Position numbers and translations under genes: made by a program
The notes under the pieces: model-generated
The model's input: only the letters and a program-made list of their open reading frames with translations
What the model was told of the DNA's origin: nothing
Database searches by the model: none
In this document: positions 1 to 9,436 of the stretch, one piece after another
Layout: each line of letters starts with the position of its first letter
How positions within the stretch are numbered: the first letter of the stretch is position 1
Source of the DNA: Phocaeicola plebeius
GTDB lineage: Bacteria > Bacteroidota > Bacteroidia > Bacteroidales > Bacteroidaceae
NCBI RefSeq assembly: GCF_003437535.1
Contig: NZ_QSQT01000015.1
Span: 36,870 to 100,869 of the forward strand
DNA: 64,000 bases
Direction of reading: 5' to 3'

Positions 1-839
1 GTTTCCCGGAAGACAATGCCCCTACCCGCAAGCCACGCACCGGCATGCTCACGGCCTACCTGAACAATCCGGAATACGACTTGGGCGGAAGCTTTGTGAT
101 TGGCGACCGCGCTACCGATGTAGAGCTGGCCAAGAACTTAGGCTGCAAGGCCATCCTGCTGCAACCGGATAAAAGTCTGCTGACCGAAAAAGGACTGGAA
201 GACACGTGCGTATTAGCTACCACCGACTGGGACCGCGTGGCAGAGTTTCTCTTTGCCGGTGAACGTACTGCCGAGGTATGCCGCAAGACTAAGGAAACCG
301 ATATCCGTATCCGGGTGAACCTGGACGGAAACGGCACCTGCCATATCCATACCGGACTGGGATTCTTCGACCACATGCTGGAACAAATAGGCAAGCATGG
401 CGGCATCGACCTGGACATCCACGTAGACGGTGACCTGGAAGTGGACGAGCACCACACCATTGAAGATACGGCCATCGCCTTAGGAGAATGTCTATACAAA
501 ACATTAGGAAACAAGAGAGGTATCGAACGCTACGGCTACTGTCTGCCCATGGACGACTGCCAGTGTATGGTTTCACTCGATTTCGGCGGACGGGCCTGGC
601 TGGTATGGGACGCCACCTTTACCCGTGAAAAGATTGGCGACATGCCTACCGAGATGTTCCTCCATTTCTTCAAGTCGCTGAGTGATTCGGCCCGTATGAA
701 CCTCCATATCAAGGCCGAGGGAACCAATGAGCACCACAAGATAGAAGGTATCTTCAAGGCCCTCGCCCGCAGCATCAAGATGGCCATACGCCGTGACATT
801 CATCATTTTGAGATTCCTTCCAGCAAGGGATGCATCTGA
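1..839 (+). CDS. hisB: HisB, bifunctional histidinol-phosphatase / imidazoleglycerol-phosphate dehydratase (5' truncated)
   Basis: The gene enters from the left edge in the frame starting at base 3; about 278 residues are visible. The first 75 or so are the end of the HAD-type histidinol-phosphatase domain, including the late HAD motif [11 protein letters not shown]. The rest is the imidazoleglycerol-phosphate dehydratase domain. Its metal-binding His clusters are plain: [13 protein letters not shown] and NEHHKIEG. The two domains catalyse the seventh (dehydratase) and ninth (phosphatase) steps of histidine synthesis in the cytoplasm. The fusion is known in enterobacteria and Bacteroidetes. 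Earlier his genes presumably lie upstream, outside the window. A strong hairpin follows the stop, so hisB is probably the last gene of its transcript. The identification is secure; only the N-terminus is missing. Confidence 0.97.
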   Translation, partial: FPEDNAPTRKPRTGMLTAYLNNPEYDLGGSFVIGDRATDVELAKNLGCKAILLQPDKSLLTEKGLEDTCVLATTDWDRVAEFLFAGERTAEVCRKTKETDIRIRVNLDGNGTCHIHTGLGFFDHMLEQIGKHGGIDLDIHVDGDLEVDEHHTIEDTAIALGECLYKTLGNKRGIERYGYCLPMDDCQCMVSLDFGGRAWLVWDATFTREKIGDMPTEMFLHFFKSLSDSARMNLHIKAEGTNEHHKIEGIFKALARSIKMAIRRDIHHFEIPSSKGCI

Positions 840-843
840 CATA

Positions 844-894
844 AAAAAAGAAGCATGGATTCCAGGCATTCGCTAAAATCCATGCTTCTTTTTT
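844..894. terminator. Hairpin terminator between hisB and the DUF4923-like gene
   Basis: Bases 844-861 pair perfectly with 877-894 (core AAGAAGCATGGATT) around a 15-base loop. A-rich and T-rich flanks on the two sides let it work in both directions. It sits between the convergent ends of hisB and the DUF4923-like gene. Confidence 0.85.
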
Positions 895-916
895 ATTCTT
901 TACAATCTACAATGTG

Positions 917-1531
917 CTACTGCTTCTTCAGCTGCACTCCCAATTGTAATCCGTCATATTGGCTCAACAACGAACTGGCTGTACTTACTGCCGAATTGGA
1001 TGACTTACTTGCCACAGCTCCTGTGATGGTCTGTGCCAGCGACATCAATTTGTCTGCCTTGAACAGCAGGCTCATGGTATCTCCGGTCAGCCCCTTCGAA
1101 ACCGTCGCATTCACTTTCAATCCCAGACGAGTTTTCATTGTCAGTTCCTTGGTATCCGCATTGTAACTGTATGTTCCGTTAACTGTTTTTCCACCCACCA
1201 CCGAAGTATACGTACTATCGGCATTGAAGGTGTAGGTTGTACCTTCCTTGAAACCCAGCTTCTCCAGTACAGCGCTCATCTTATCTTCTACCTGTTTGGC
1301 AGCCACTTCACCACCAGCCTTGGCCAGCAGATTGTCACTCTCAAACTTACAGTCCGGACCCACATAAGCCCACGTTCCTGTCAATGAGGCACTTTCACCC
1401 GTTACCTTATTCGCTACCGCATTGGCTACACCTGACAGAATTGATTTCAGGTCCTGAGCCATTCCATTGGCTGTTCCGGCAATACACAATGCCAGCACCA
1501 GCACACTTCTCCATAAAACACTTTTTTTCAT
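917..1531 (-). CDS. Secreted DUF4923-like (lipocalin-like) protein
   Basis: The product has 204 residues from the ATG at 1531; a GTG three bases upstream is a less likely start. Residues 1-25 form a signal peptide ending near MAQ, so the protein is exported. The mature part has a helical start (DLKSILSGVANAVANKV), then a beta-rich stretch with TGTWAYVGPDCKF, TYTFNADSTY and NGTYSYNADTKEL. This is the layout of small calycin/lipocalin-like proteins that I recall as DUF4923 in Bacteroidales. It is on the same strand as and just downstream of nadC (68 bases), but no functional link is obvious. Ligand and role are unknown. The family call comes from memory of the pattern, not from a search. Confidence 0.7.
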   Translation of the reverse strand: MKKSVLWRSVLVLALCIAGTANGMAQDLKSILSGVANAVANKVTGESASLTGTWAYVGPDCKFESDNLLAKAGGEVAAKQVEDKMSAVLEKLGFKEGTTYTFNADSTYTSVVGGKTVNGTYSYNADTKELTMKTRLGLKVNATVSKGLTGDTMSLLFKADKLMSLAQTITGAVASKSSNSAVSTASSLLSQYDGLQLGVQLKKQ

Positions 1532-1599
1532 CACTCTTCTTATTTTATTTTGGTAGATACTTATTTAACAAGTGGGGCATGCCTTTCATTCGGTCAGCC

Positions 1600-2454
1600 T
1601 CAGCAAGCCTTGAAACTCATGTCAAGACCTTTCACAGAATGCGTCAGTGCACCTACAGAAATGTAATCCACTCCACATTCTGCATAGTCACGCAAGGTGT
1701 CGAAGGTAATACCGCCTGATGACTCCAGTTCCACACGACCGCCAACCATTTCTACGGCCTTGCGTGTATTTTCCGGAGTAAAGTTGTCCAGCATGATGCG
1801 GTCTACTCCACCCAGGTCGAGCACCTGCTTCAATTCGTCGAAGTTGCGCACTTCAATTTCAATCTTCAGGTCCTTTCCTTTTGCCTTGCAATATTCCTTA
1901 GCACGCGTGATTGCCTTGTCAATTCCTCCGGCAAAGTCCACGTGATTGTCTTTCAGCAGAATCATATCGAACAGACCGATACGATGGTTTACTCCTCCAC
2001 CGATTTTCACCGCCATCTTTTCCAGAATACGCATACCCGGAGTCGTCTTACGTGTATCCAGCACGCGAGTCTTCGTACCTTTCAGGCGTTCTACATATTT
2101 GCTGGTCATCGTAGCAATACCGCTCATACGCTGCATGATGTTCAGCATCAGGCGTTCGGTCTGAAGCAAAGACTGAATCTTTCCTTCTACCACCATGGCC
2201 ACATCGCCCGGTTTCACGTGTGTACCGTCCTGAATGAACACTTCTACCTTCATTTCAGGGTCAAAGCGATGGAACACTTCTTTTGCAATTTCAATACCGG
2301 CCAGAATACCTTCTTCCTTAATCAGCAGTTTCGACTTGCCCATTGCATCCGCCGGAATGCAAGACAACGTAGTATGGTCACCGTCACCTATATCCTCTGC
2401 AAAAGAGAGGTCAATCAGACGGTCAATCAAATCCTTTACAATTTTTTCGTCCAT
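1600..2454 (-). CDS. nadC: Nicotinate-nucleotide pyrophosphorylase (quinolinate phosphoribosyltransferase)
   Basis: NadC converts quinolinate and PRPP to nicotinate mononucleotide, CO2 and pyrophosphate in de novo NAD synthesis. The 284-residue length is normal. Typical family segments are TERLMLNIMQRMSGIATMT, the DTRKTTPGMR loop, KIGGGVNHRIGLFDMILLKDNH, and the C-terminal barrel stretch DRIMLDNFTP...ELESSGGI. I place the start at the ATG at 2454 (MDEKIVKDL). An in-frame start 36 bases upstream lies inside the -7 promoter box at 2488-2495, so it cannot be used from that promoter. It diverges from rlmH. No other nad gene is nearby. Confidence 0.96.
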   Translation of the reverse strand: MDEKIVKDLIDRLIDLSFAEDIGDGDHTTLSCIPADAMGKSKLLIKEEGILAGIEIAKEVFHRFDPEMKVEVFIQDGTHVKPGDVAMVVEGKIQSLLQTERLMLNIMQRMSGIATMTSKYVERLKGTKTRVLDTRKTTPGMRILEKMAVKIGGGVNHRIGLFDMILLKDNHVDFAGGIDKAITRAKEYCKAKGKDLKIEIEVRNFDELKQVLDLGGVDRIMLDNFTPENTRKAVEMVGGRVELESSGGITFDTLRDYAECGVDYISVGALTHSVKGLDMSFKAC

Positions 2455-2487
2455 TTTGTTCAAAATATTAAGTGATATTTCAGGAAG

Positions 2488-2495
2488 CAAAGGTA
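2488..2495 (-). promoter_or_regulatory. -7 promoter box for nadC
   Basis: TACCTTTG on the minus strand matches the Bacteroides -7 consensus TAnnTTTG. Transcription would begin about 7 bases further, leaving roughly 25-30 bases before the nadC ATG at 2454. Confidence 0.75.
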
Positions 2496-2506
2496 ATTAT
2501 TATTCA

Positions 2507-2514
2507 TATCTTTG
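2507..2514 (+). promoter_or_regulatory. -7 promoter box for rlmH
   Basis: TATCTTTG matches TAnnTTTG. It lies 36 bases before the rlmH ATG and only 12 bases from the divergent nadC box, so the two polymerase sites must overlap. Confidence 0.75.
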
Positions 2515-2549
2515 CAAAGGCAACCCGTTTTAATCAAAGTAAAAAAGAT

Positions 2550-3023
2550 ATGAAATTTACCCTACTTGTGGTCGGCCGAACGGTCGAAAAGCATTATATC
2601 ACAGCCATCAATGACTATGTGGAACGTACCAAACACTATGTTTCGTTCGATATGGAGGTGATACCTGAACTGAAGAATACCAAAAGCCTCAGCATGGAGC
2701 AGCAAAAAGAAAAGGAAGGCGAAGCCATCCTGAAAGCCTTGCAGCCCGGCGATGTAGTAGTATTGCTCGACGAGCATGGAAAAGAATTCCGCTCCATCGA
2801 GTTTGCCAACTGGATAGAGCGGAAAATGCATACCGTAAACAAGCGGCTGGTGTTCATCATCGGCGGACCTTACGGATTCTCTCCTTCCGTCTATCAGGCT
2901 GCCCAGGAAAAGATTTCACTTTCCAAAATGACATTTTCGCACCAAATGATACGGCTTATCTTCGTGGAACAGCTTTACCGGGCCATGACCATTCTAAACA
3001 ACGGCCCTTACCACCACGAATAA
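2550..3023 (+). CDS. rlmH: RlmH, 23S rRNA pseudouridine-1915 N3-methyltransferase
   Basis: RlmH is a SPOUT-class methyltransferase that uses S-adenosylmethionine to methylate pseudouridine 1915 in helix 69 of 23S rRNA on the assembled ribosome. The 157-residue length fits. The SPOUT knot is visible as LLDEHGKEFRS, the glycine-rich FIIGGPYGF loop, and the C-terminal LSKMTFSHQMIRLIFVEQLYRA with the terminal PYHHE. The start is the ATG at 2550 (MKFTLLVVG). An in-frame upstream extension runs through the -7 box and is rejected. It stands alone; the next gene converges on it from 3029. Confidence 0.97.
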   Translation: MKFTLLVVGRTVEKHYITAINDYVERTKHYVSFDMEVIPELKNTKSLSMEQQKEKEGEAILKALQPGDVVVLLDEHGKEFRSIEFANWIERKMHTVNKRLVFIIGGPYGFSPSVYQAAQEKISLSKMTFSHQMIRLIFVEQLYRAMTILNNGPYHHE

Positions 3024-3028
3024 ACCGG

Positions 3029-3919
3029 TTATCTCAACCGCAGAATATCGCCTACTTTCGGAGCCGGTGAATCTGGCTCCATCTTATTCAACTTATACAG
3101 GTTCTTCAAACGGATACCGAATTTCTGGGAAATAGAGTACATGGAATCACCCTGACGCACCACGTACACAATGTATTCCTTCGTAGCCCGACGGTGTTTT
3201 TTCTCCAGGTACACAATTTCCCCTCCCATAAACTGATAGTCCTTGGGAAGCTCGTTGTAAGTACGCAGTTTCTTCTTGCTGATACCCAATTCATCCGACA
3301 GTTTTTCAAACGTATCTCCCCTACGGGCGATGATGTACACCATATCATTAGCTAAATACGGCTGATGCGGATTGGGGAATTCTTCTATCCATTCCAAACC
3401 TTTCTTGGTATCGTAACGATCCAGGTCGTAGAGCTCAATGATGTTGATCAGACGATCAGCATAACGCGGGTCAGTGGCATAACCTGCCTTCTTCAAGCCA
3501 CGTGCCCATCCCTTGTAATCCGTAATCTTCAAACGAAACAAAAAGGCATAACGTGCTCCCGTACGCAAGAATTTGGAATGATCACGATACGAATCCTTGG
3601 CATGACGATAAGCCCGGAAACATTCATTCGGTGCATCGTCGTCGGCACGTACTGTCCGTCCGTCCCAACTCCGTCCACACTTGATACCGAAATGGTTGTT
3701 CGACTTGCGGGCCAGTTCACTTCGTCCGGCTCCTGACTCCAGCAGTCCCTGTGCCAGTGTGATACTGGCCGGAATATGATAACGCTTCATCTCCTCCACT
3801 GCAATTTTATGATACTGCCGGATGTAATCTTCGTATGCCTTATTCTTGCGCTGATCTGCTCCCAAAGAGAGTGCCATCCCTGCCAGACAGCACACCAAAA
3901 TATATTTTAATGATTTCAT
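3029..3919 (-). CDS. Exported glucosaminidase with two LysM domains
   Basis: The 296-residue protein has an N-terminal signal peptide (residues 1-21). Residues about 30-170 form a glucosaminidase (FlgJ/LytG-like) domain; the catalytic Glu is in TLAQGLLESGAGRSELA, followed by SNNHFGIKC. Two LysM peptidoglycan-binding repeats follow, at about 190-240 (VYIIARRGDTFEKLSDELGI) and 248-296 (VYVVRQGDSMYSISQKFGI). It should cleave N-acetylglucosamine linkages in peptidoglycan in the periplasm, in cell growth or division. It converges with rlmH with only five bases between stops. Its own promoter box is at 3946-3953. The activity is inferred from the domains; the physiological role is unknown. Confidence 0.9.
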   Translation of the reverse strand: MKSLKYILVCCLAGMALSLGADQRKNKAYEDYIRQYHKIAVEEMKRYHIPASITLAQGLLESGAGRSELARKSNNHFGIKCGRSWDGRTVRADDDAPNECFRAYRHAKDSYRDHSKFLRTGARYAFLFRLKITDYKGWARGLKKAGYATDPRYADRLINIIELYDLDRYDTKKGLEWIEEFPNPHQPYLANDMVYIIARRGDTFEKLSDELGISKKKLRTYNELPKDYQFMGGEIVYLEKKHRRATKEYIVYVVRQGDSMYSISQKFGIRLKNLYKLNKMEPDSPAPKVGDILRLR

Positions 3920-3945
3920 GCAGTTCTTCTTTACCGTTTAACGTG

Positions 3946-3953
3946 CAAAGATA
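3946..3953 (-). promoter_or_regulatory. -7 promoter box for the LysM glucosaminidase
   Basis: TATCTTTG on the minus strand, followed by GC, about 27 bases before the ATG at 3919. It matches TAnnTTTG exactly. Confidence 0.75.
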
Positions 3954-4027
3954 AACGATTCACCACAGAAGCTTACGGGCAAACACTTAAAAATACAGAA
4001 AAACAGGGAGAAAAGCATTTTTTTACT

Positions 4028-4035
4028 TATATTTG
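4028..4035 (+). promoter_or_regulatory. -7 promoter box for cdd
   Basis: TATATTTG matches TAnnTTTG and lies 25 bases before the cdd ATG at 4061. Confidence 0.7.
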
Positions 4036-4060
4036 TTTACCAACTACAAAAACAAAAGCC

Positions 4061-4540
4061 ATGAAAGAAATCAAACTTGAAATTCGTATCCACTCCTTGC
4101 AATACGATGAACTTACCCCACAAGACCGTGAACTGATAGACAAAGCTAAAGAAGCCACCTCACGCAGCTATGCGCCTTACTCCAAATTCTCAGTCGGTGC
4201 CGCTGCCCTGCTGAAGAACGGGGTGATTGTGACGGGCACGAATCAAGAAAACGCTGCCTACCCATCCGGAACATGTGCCGAACGTACCACACTGTTTTAT
4301 GCCAATTCCCAGTATCCCGACCAGCCTGTGCAGACACTGGCCATCGCCGCCCGAAGTGAATCCGGCTATCTCGATACACCGATTCCTCCTTGCGGAGCCT
4401 GCCGGCAGGTGCTATTGGAAACTGAACAGCGCTACCAACAGCCTATGCGCATTTTGCTATATGGAGAAAATGCGATTTACGAGATAGACGGAACCAAAGA
4501 CTTGTTACCCTTATCTTTCGGCGGGGAGTTTTTGAAATAA
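4061..4540 (+). CDS. cdd: Cytidine deaminase
   Basis: Cdd hydrolyses cytidine and deoxycytidine to uridine and deoxyuridine in cytoplasmic pyrimidine salvage. At 159 residues it is the homotetrameric short type. The zinc site is complete: CAERTT near residue 72 gives the first Cys and the catalytic Glu, and PPCGACRQVL near 108-117 gives the other two Cys. The substrate-binding YSKFSVGAAAL and the NQENAAYPSGTCAE stretch are also typical. It has its own promoter box (4028-4035). It converges on the acyltransferase gene, with six bases between the stops. Confidence 0.97.
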   Translation: MKEIKLEIRIHSLQYDELTPQDRELIDKAKEATSRSYAPYSKFSVGAAALLKNGVIVTGTNQENAAYPSGTCAERTTLFYANSQYPDQPVQTLAIAARSESGYLDTPIPPCGACRQVLLETEQRYQQPMRILLYGENAIYEIDGTKDLLPLSFGGEFLK

Positions 4541-4546
4541 ACTCCC

Positions 4547-5704
4547 TCACCCTACCACATAACGGGCATACTTTCCGGTCAGCCGGCGAAGCAGAATCAC
4601 CAGTCCCCATGATACAAGGAAAGCAACTACCGCAGCAAACGGTATCTGCAATCCGACAGGCACGTGACACATACGGGCCAGCACTACGCTCGGACCGGTG
4701 AAGAAATAATGAATCATATACACTCCGAAACCGCATACCGTCAGATTGGCAAGGGCTTTCTGTATTGGCTGACTATTTACACGAACTTTCTTACAAAGCA
4801 TGAACAACGGAAGGGTCATCAGCACCACGTTCGGGGAACAATAGTAGAAGAAAAGTTCGAGCTGTTCTTCCGTGCAGTCGGGCGATGCGGTCATGTGACG
4901 GAAACCGAAGAACGTGACACAGAAACCTACGACAAACATAGGGATTCCCCATCCCAGTGTTTTTGCCAGACTCCATTCCGTGTGACGGAGATAATGTCCT
5001 AACAGCAGATAACCGTTGAATCCTGCAAACATATAGAGCATATAAAACTCGTTCCAGGAACAGGACCCCCAGATGTAAGGCCCTACAAATTCCCTGTAAT
5101 AAGGAACAAAAAGCGTCACGCCCCAGGCCACAAGAAACCAGCGCTGTGCTTTCCGGCTGGCTTTTTCCACCCAGGCGGAAAATACCGGCATGTACAGATA
5201 CAGCCCGATAAGCAGATAAATGTACCACATGTGCACGTCCAGCAAAGAGAAGTTGAACGGCATCTGTGCAATGTATCCCAACGATACATCGAGTGACTGG
5301 CGCATCACCTCCTCACCCGAATACGGGAAAAAATCGAGAATGACTTCCGGAGCTACTCCCAATAAGCCTGTAATCCACGGGAAAAGATTGTAAATGACCG
5401 ACCAGATAAGGAAAGGCCAGAACACACGCCCGATGCGTTTACGATAAAACGGAGCCACCTCCCCTTTTACCGGCAACAGCAAGGCTCCTGTAATCATTAC
5501 AAACAAAGGCACACACGGACGAAGCAAGGAACCGTACACGGCACCCCACCACTTGATTTCCGCAATATTGGCCGGGGGCTCTCCCGGATAGAAGTTAAAC
5601 GGGTCTGCCGAATGGCAGCATACTACAGTGAACATGGCTACCAGACGAACCACGTCGAGCCACACGATGTGTGTTTTTTGAGTAGGATTTAAAGTTGAGT
5701 CCAT
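4547..5704 (-). CDS. Integral membrane acyltransferase (acyltransferase-3 family)
   Basis: This 385-residue protein has about ten hydrophobic helices and the family's N-terminal signature IVWLDVVRLVAMFTVVCCHSADP, with an early Arg and a catalytic-type His. Acyltransferase-3 proteins O-acylate sugars of lipopolysaccharide, capsule or peptidoglycan at the inner membrane. The acceptor cannot be read from sequence. No glycan gene cluster surrounds it, so it may act on a general envelope glycan. The upstream 186 bases hold the 22-base repeat array (5781-5880) and the end of the ABC-F gene; I see no clear TAnnTTTG box directly in front of it. Confidence 0.88.
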   Translation of the reverse strand: MDSTLNPTQKTHIVWLDVVRLVAMFTVVCCHSADPFNFYPGEPPANIAEIKWWGAVYGSLLRPCVPLFVMITGALLLPVKGEVAPFYRKRIGRVFWPFLIWSVIYNLFPWITGLLGVAPEVILDFFPYSGEEVMRQSLDVSLGYIAQMPFNFSLLDVHMWYIYLLIGLYLYMPVFSAWVEKASRKAQRWFLVAWGVTLFVPYYREFVGPYIWGSCSWNEFYMLYMFAGFNGYLLLGHYLRHTEWSLAKTLGWGIPMFVVGFCVTFFGFRHMTASPDCTEEQLELFFYYCSPNVVLMTLPLFMLCKKVRVNSQPIQKALANLTVCGFGVYMIHYFFTGPSVVLARMCHVPVGLQIPFAAVVAFLVSWGLVILLRRLTGKYARYVVG

Positions 5705-5780
5705 AATAACTAACTGATAATTTGAAGATTATACCTATATTTTCAAAATATCCCAAAGGAGTCCTGACGAACAGAAAAAA

Positions 5781-5880
5781 ACGCAAGTGCGTTTCCACAA
5801 AAACGTACTTGCGCTTTAAGTAAAACGCCTAAGCGTTTCGGATAAAACGTACTTGCGTTTTCTTCCAAACGCAAAGGCGT
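5781..5880. repeat. Five-unit, 22-base-period array of ACG-N6-CGT palindromes
   Basis: ACG triplets start at 5781, 5803, 5825, 5847 and 5869. The matching 3' triplets start at 5790, 5812, 5834, 5856 and 5878; all are CGT except the second, which is CGC. Each unit is flanked by A-runs and T-runs, for example AAAACGTACTTGCGTTTT. The spacing is exact while inner bases vary. The array fills the gap between the ABC-F stop and the acyltransferase start. The last unit next to the ABC-F stop could also form a terminator hairpin. A two-unit relative lies at 63915-63948. Confidence 0.9.
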
Positions 5881-5890
5881 TTTTTGAGTC

Positions 5891-7519
<1,629 letters not shown>

Positions 7520-7541
7520 CTACCTTTTTTGAATTACGGCA

Positions 7542-7549
7542 CAAAGATA
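7542..7549 (-). promoter_or_regulatory. -7 promoter box for the ABC-F gene
   Basis: TATCTTTG on the minus strand, 31 bases before the ATG at 7510, matches TAnnTTTG. Confidence 0.75.
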
Positions 7550-7628
7550 ATATAAAAATATGAGATACAGTATAAAGGAGAAGAGGAGGTTTCATTTCAG
7601 ATTGACAAGTACCGCACGTCTTACAAAA

Positions 7629-8387
7629 TCAGAACCAGTCTTTCAATTCCGAAGCCTTGGCCTTGCTGATGATGATTTTCTCGGGCACCGGCACTTTCAG
7701 GTTGATGGCCAGCCGTCCGTTGAACCATAGGCTGATGTCGGATACGGCCTTCCGCGACACGATAAACTGGCGGTTGGCACGGAAGAAATCATGCGGATTC
7801 AATTGCTCGGCCAGTTCGTCGAGCGACTGAGAGAAGACAAATTCTTTTCCCTCACTATCTACCGCCTTAACCAGCCCGTTGGAGATATAAAAATACTGGA
7901 TAGCCTCCACCGACACAGGTAGAAGTTTATCCCCCTTCACCGGCACCAGAAAATGCGTCTTGTAATTTTCTTTCTTTTTCAAACTACGGATGATAGCCGA
8001 CAAGTCAGGCTGTTTTTCTTCCTTCACCTGTCCGCCCAGCAATTCCAGTTTGTGCATGGCCTCCTGCAAATCAGTCCGGCTGATGGGCTTGAGCAGATAG
8101 GCCACACTGTTCACCTTAAAGGCCCGCAAGGCATATTCATCGTAGGCTGTAGTAAAGATGATGGGGCACGTGATGTCTACCTGCGCACAGATATCGAAGG
8201 CTGAACCATCGGCCAGATGAATGTCCATAAACACCAGCTCCGGCATGGGATGCGTGCGAAACCACTCCACCCCATCGAAAATACTGTCCACTTCGCCGAC
8301 GATTTCAAAATCGGTGTTCACTTCCTGCATTACGGCCTTCAGGTTGCGCAAGGCTGCTTTCTCATCTTCTATAATCAAAGTCTTCAT
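7629..8387 (-). CDS. LytTR-type response regulator
   Basis: The 252-residue protein has an N-terminal receiver domain (about 1-120) with acidic residues IIEDEK, the phosphoacceptor Asp near residue 55 in FMDIHLADGSAFD, the TAYDEYAL segment and the conserved Lys in YLLKPI. The C-terminal half (about 145-250) is a LytTR DNA-binding domain: VPVKGDKLLPVSVEAIQYFYISNG and FFRANRQFIVS. It should bind DNA when phosphorylated by the kinase encoded just upstream, whose stop overlaps this start by four bases. It is the last gene of the metal-efflux operon, so it probably controls that operon or a related export function; this is inference from context. Confidence 0.93.
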   Translation of the reverse strand: MKTLIIEDEKAALRNLKAVMQEVNTDFEIVGEVDSIFDGVEWFRTHPMPELVFMDIHLADGSAFDICAQVDITCPIIFTTAYDEYALRAFKVNSVAYLLKPISRTDLQEAMHKLELLGGQVKEEKQPDLSAIIRSLKKKENYKTHFLVPVKGDKLLPVSVEAIQYFYISNGLVKAVDSEGKEFVFSQSLDELAEQLNPHDFFRANRQFIVSRKAVSDISLWFNGRLAINLKVPVPEKIIISKAKASELKDWF

Positions 8388-9427
8388 ATCAAAGGCAGAA
8401 TAACGGCGAAACGATGATTTTCCTCTTTTACGATTATGTCTTTTTTATACAGCAACTGATAGCGTTTGGCCAGATTTGCCAGTCCGATACCCATTCCGGC
8501 ACTCCCTCCCCGTTTGGGCTGAAGCGGATTACTCACCTCTACCGTGTCACCTTCGGCTATCACAGACACTGTCAGCGGACGGCGGTTACTGATTTCATTG
8601 TGCTTCACGGCATTCTCCACCAATAACTGCAGGGCCATGGGTGGCAGTTTCCGTGACATCAGTTCCGGATGGATACGGATGTCAAACTGAAGATTCTCTT
8701 CATAACGCACCTGCAAAAGGTACATGTACGACTGCACGAACTCCATTTCCTCGCGCAAAGTCACGGAATGCGCCTCGTTATCCTGCAAGGTGTAGCGCAT
8801 CACCCGTGACAATTCTTCCAAATAGTGGCGGGCCTTGTCGGGTGACTCCCGAATCAAAAGGTACAAGGTGTTCAGCGAATTAAACAGCATGTGGGGGTTC
8901 AACTGGCTTTTCAAGGCTTCGTACTGATTGATGACATTTTCCATACGCAACTGCTGGTTTTCGAGCAGCATCTTACGGCTCTTCCGGTTCTGATGGAAGA
9001 AATAGCAGCTTCCCGTCACAATGCAGGTTATCAGGAAATCACGCAAAGGATGAAGATAATGATGAAGCATGGCATCAATGGCAGGCACATCGAAATGCTG
9101 ATGCAGGTAAACAAAGCATTTGCCCAGCAGGTTACTTACTACCCAGGTCAGCACAAACGAACAAACCACCTTTTTCCACCCGATAGAAACCATATCGCTA
9201 TTGAAACGGAACACGGCTTCATTCAGGAAAAAGAGAAAAAGAAGGGAAAGGTACGTAAACAGTACCTCATTGCCCACATCGGCCCAGTGCATGCCCGGAA
9301 ACGAAAGACCGTCGGCCGAATACGGATTCGACAAGGTAATCAGTTCCGGGAAATGCGTAAGGAATGCCACCATGATGGAGATGGCATTCACTATCAGCAC
9401 ATATTTATTGCTCCAGATTCGCTTCAT
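8384..9427 (-). CDS. LytS/YehU-type sensor histidine kinase
   Basis: The 347-residue protein has about four transmembrane helices in the first 140 residues, then a His_kinase domain. The phosphoacceptor His is near residue 177 in LKSQLNPHMLFNSLN. The ATP-binding N box is QLLVENAVKHN near 271, and a glycine-rich GGSAGMGIGLANLAKR box follows. There is no large periplasmic sensor domain, so the signal is probably sensed in or near the membrane. It starts nine bases after the adaptor gene and overlaps the LytTR regulator by ATGA, so translation of the pair is likely coupled. The signal is unknown; metal or envelope stress is plausible from the neighbours. Confidence 0.93.
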   Translation of the reverse strand: MKRIWSNKYVLIVNAISIMVAFLTHFPELITLSNPYSADGLSFPGMHWADVGNEVLFTYLSLLFLFFLNEAVFRFNSDMVSIGWKKVVCSFVLTWVVSNLLGKCFVYLHQHFDVPAIDAMLHHYLHPLRDFLITCIVTGSCYFFHQNRKSRKMLLENQQLRMENVINQYEALKSQLNPHMLFNSLNTLYLLIRESPDKARHYLEELSRVMRYTLQDNEAHSVTLREEMEFVQSYMYLLQVRYEENLQFDIRIHPELMSRKLPPMALQLLVENAVKHNEISNRRPLTVSVIAEGDTVEVSNPLQPKRGGSAGMGIGLANLAKRYQLLYKKDIIVKEENHRFAVILPLI

Positions 9428-9436
9428 GCTGCAAAG

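Noticed and set aside
2455..2490. Longer nadC starting at 2490
   Set aside because: The extra 12 codons lie in the promoter region; a start there would precede the likely transcript start.
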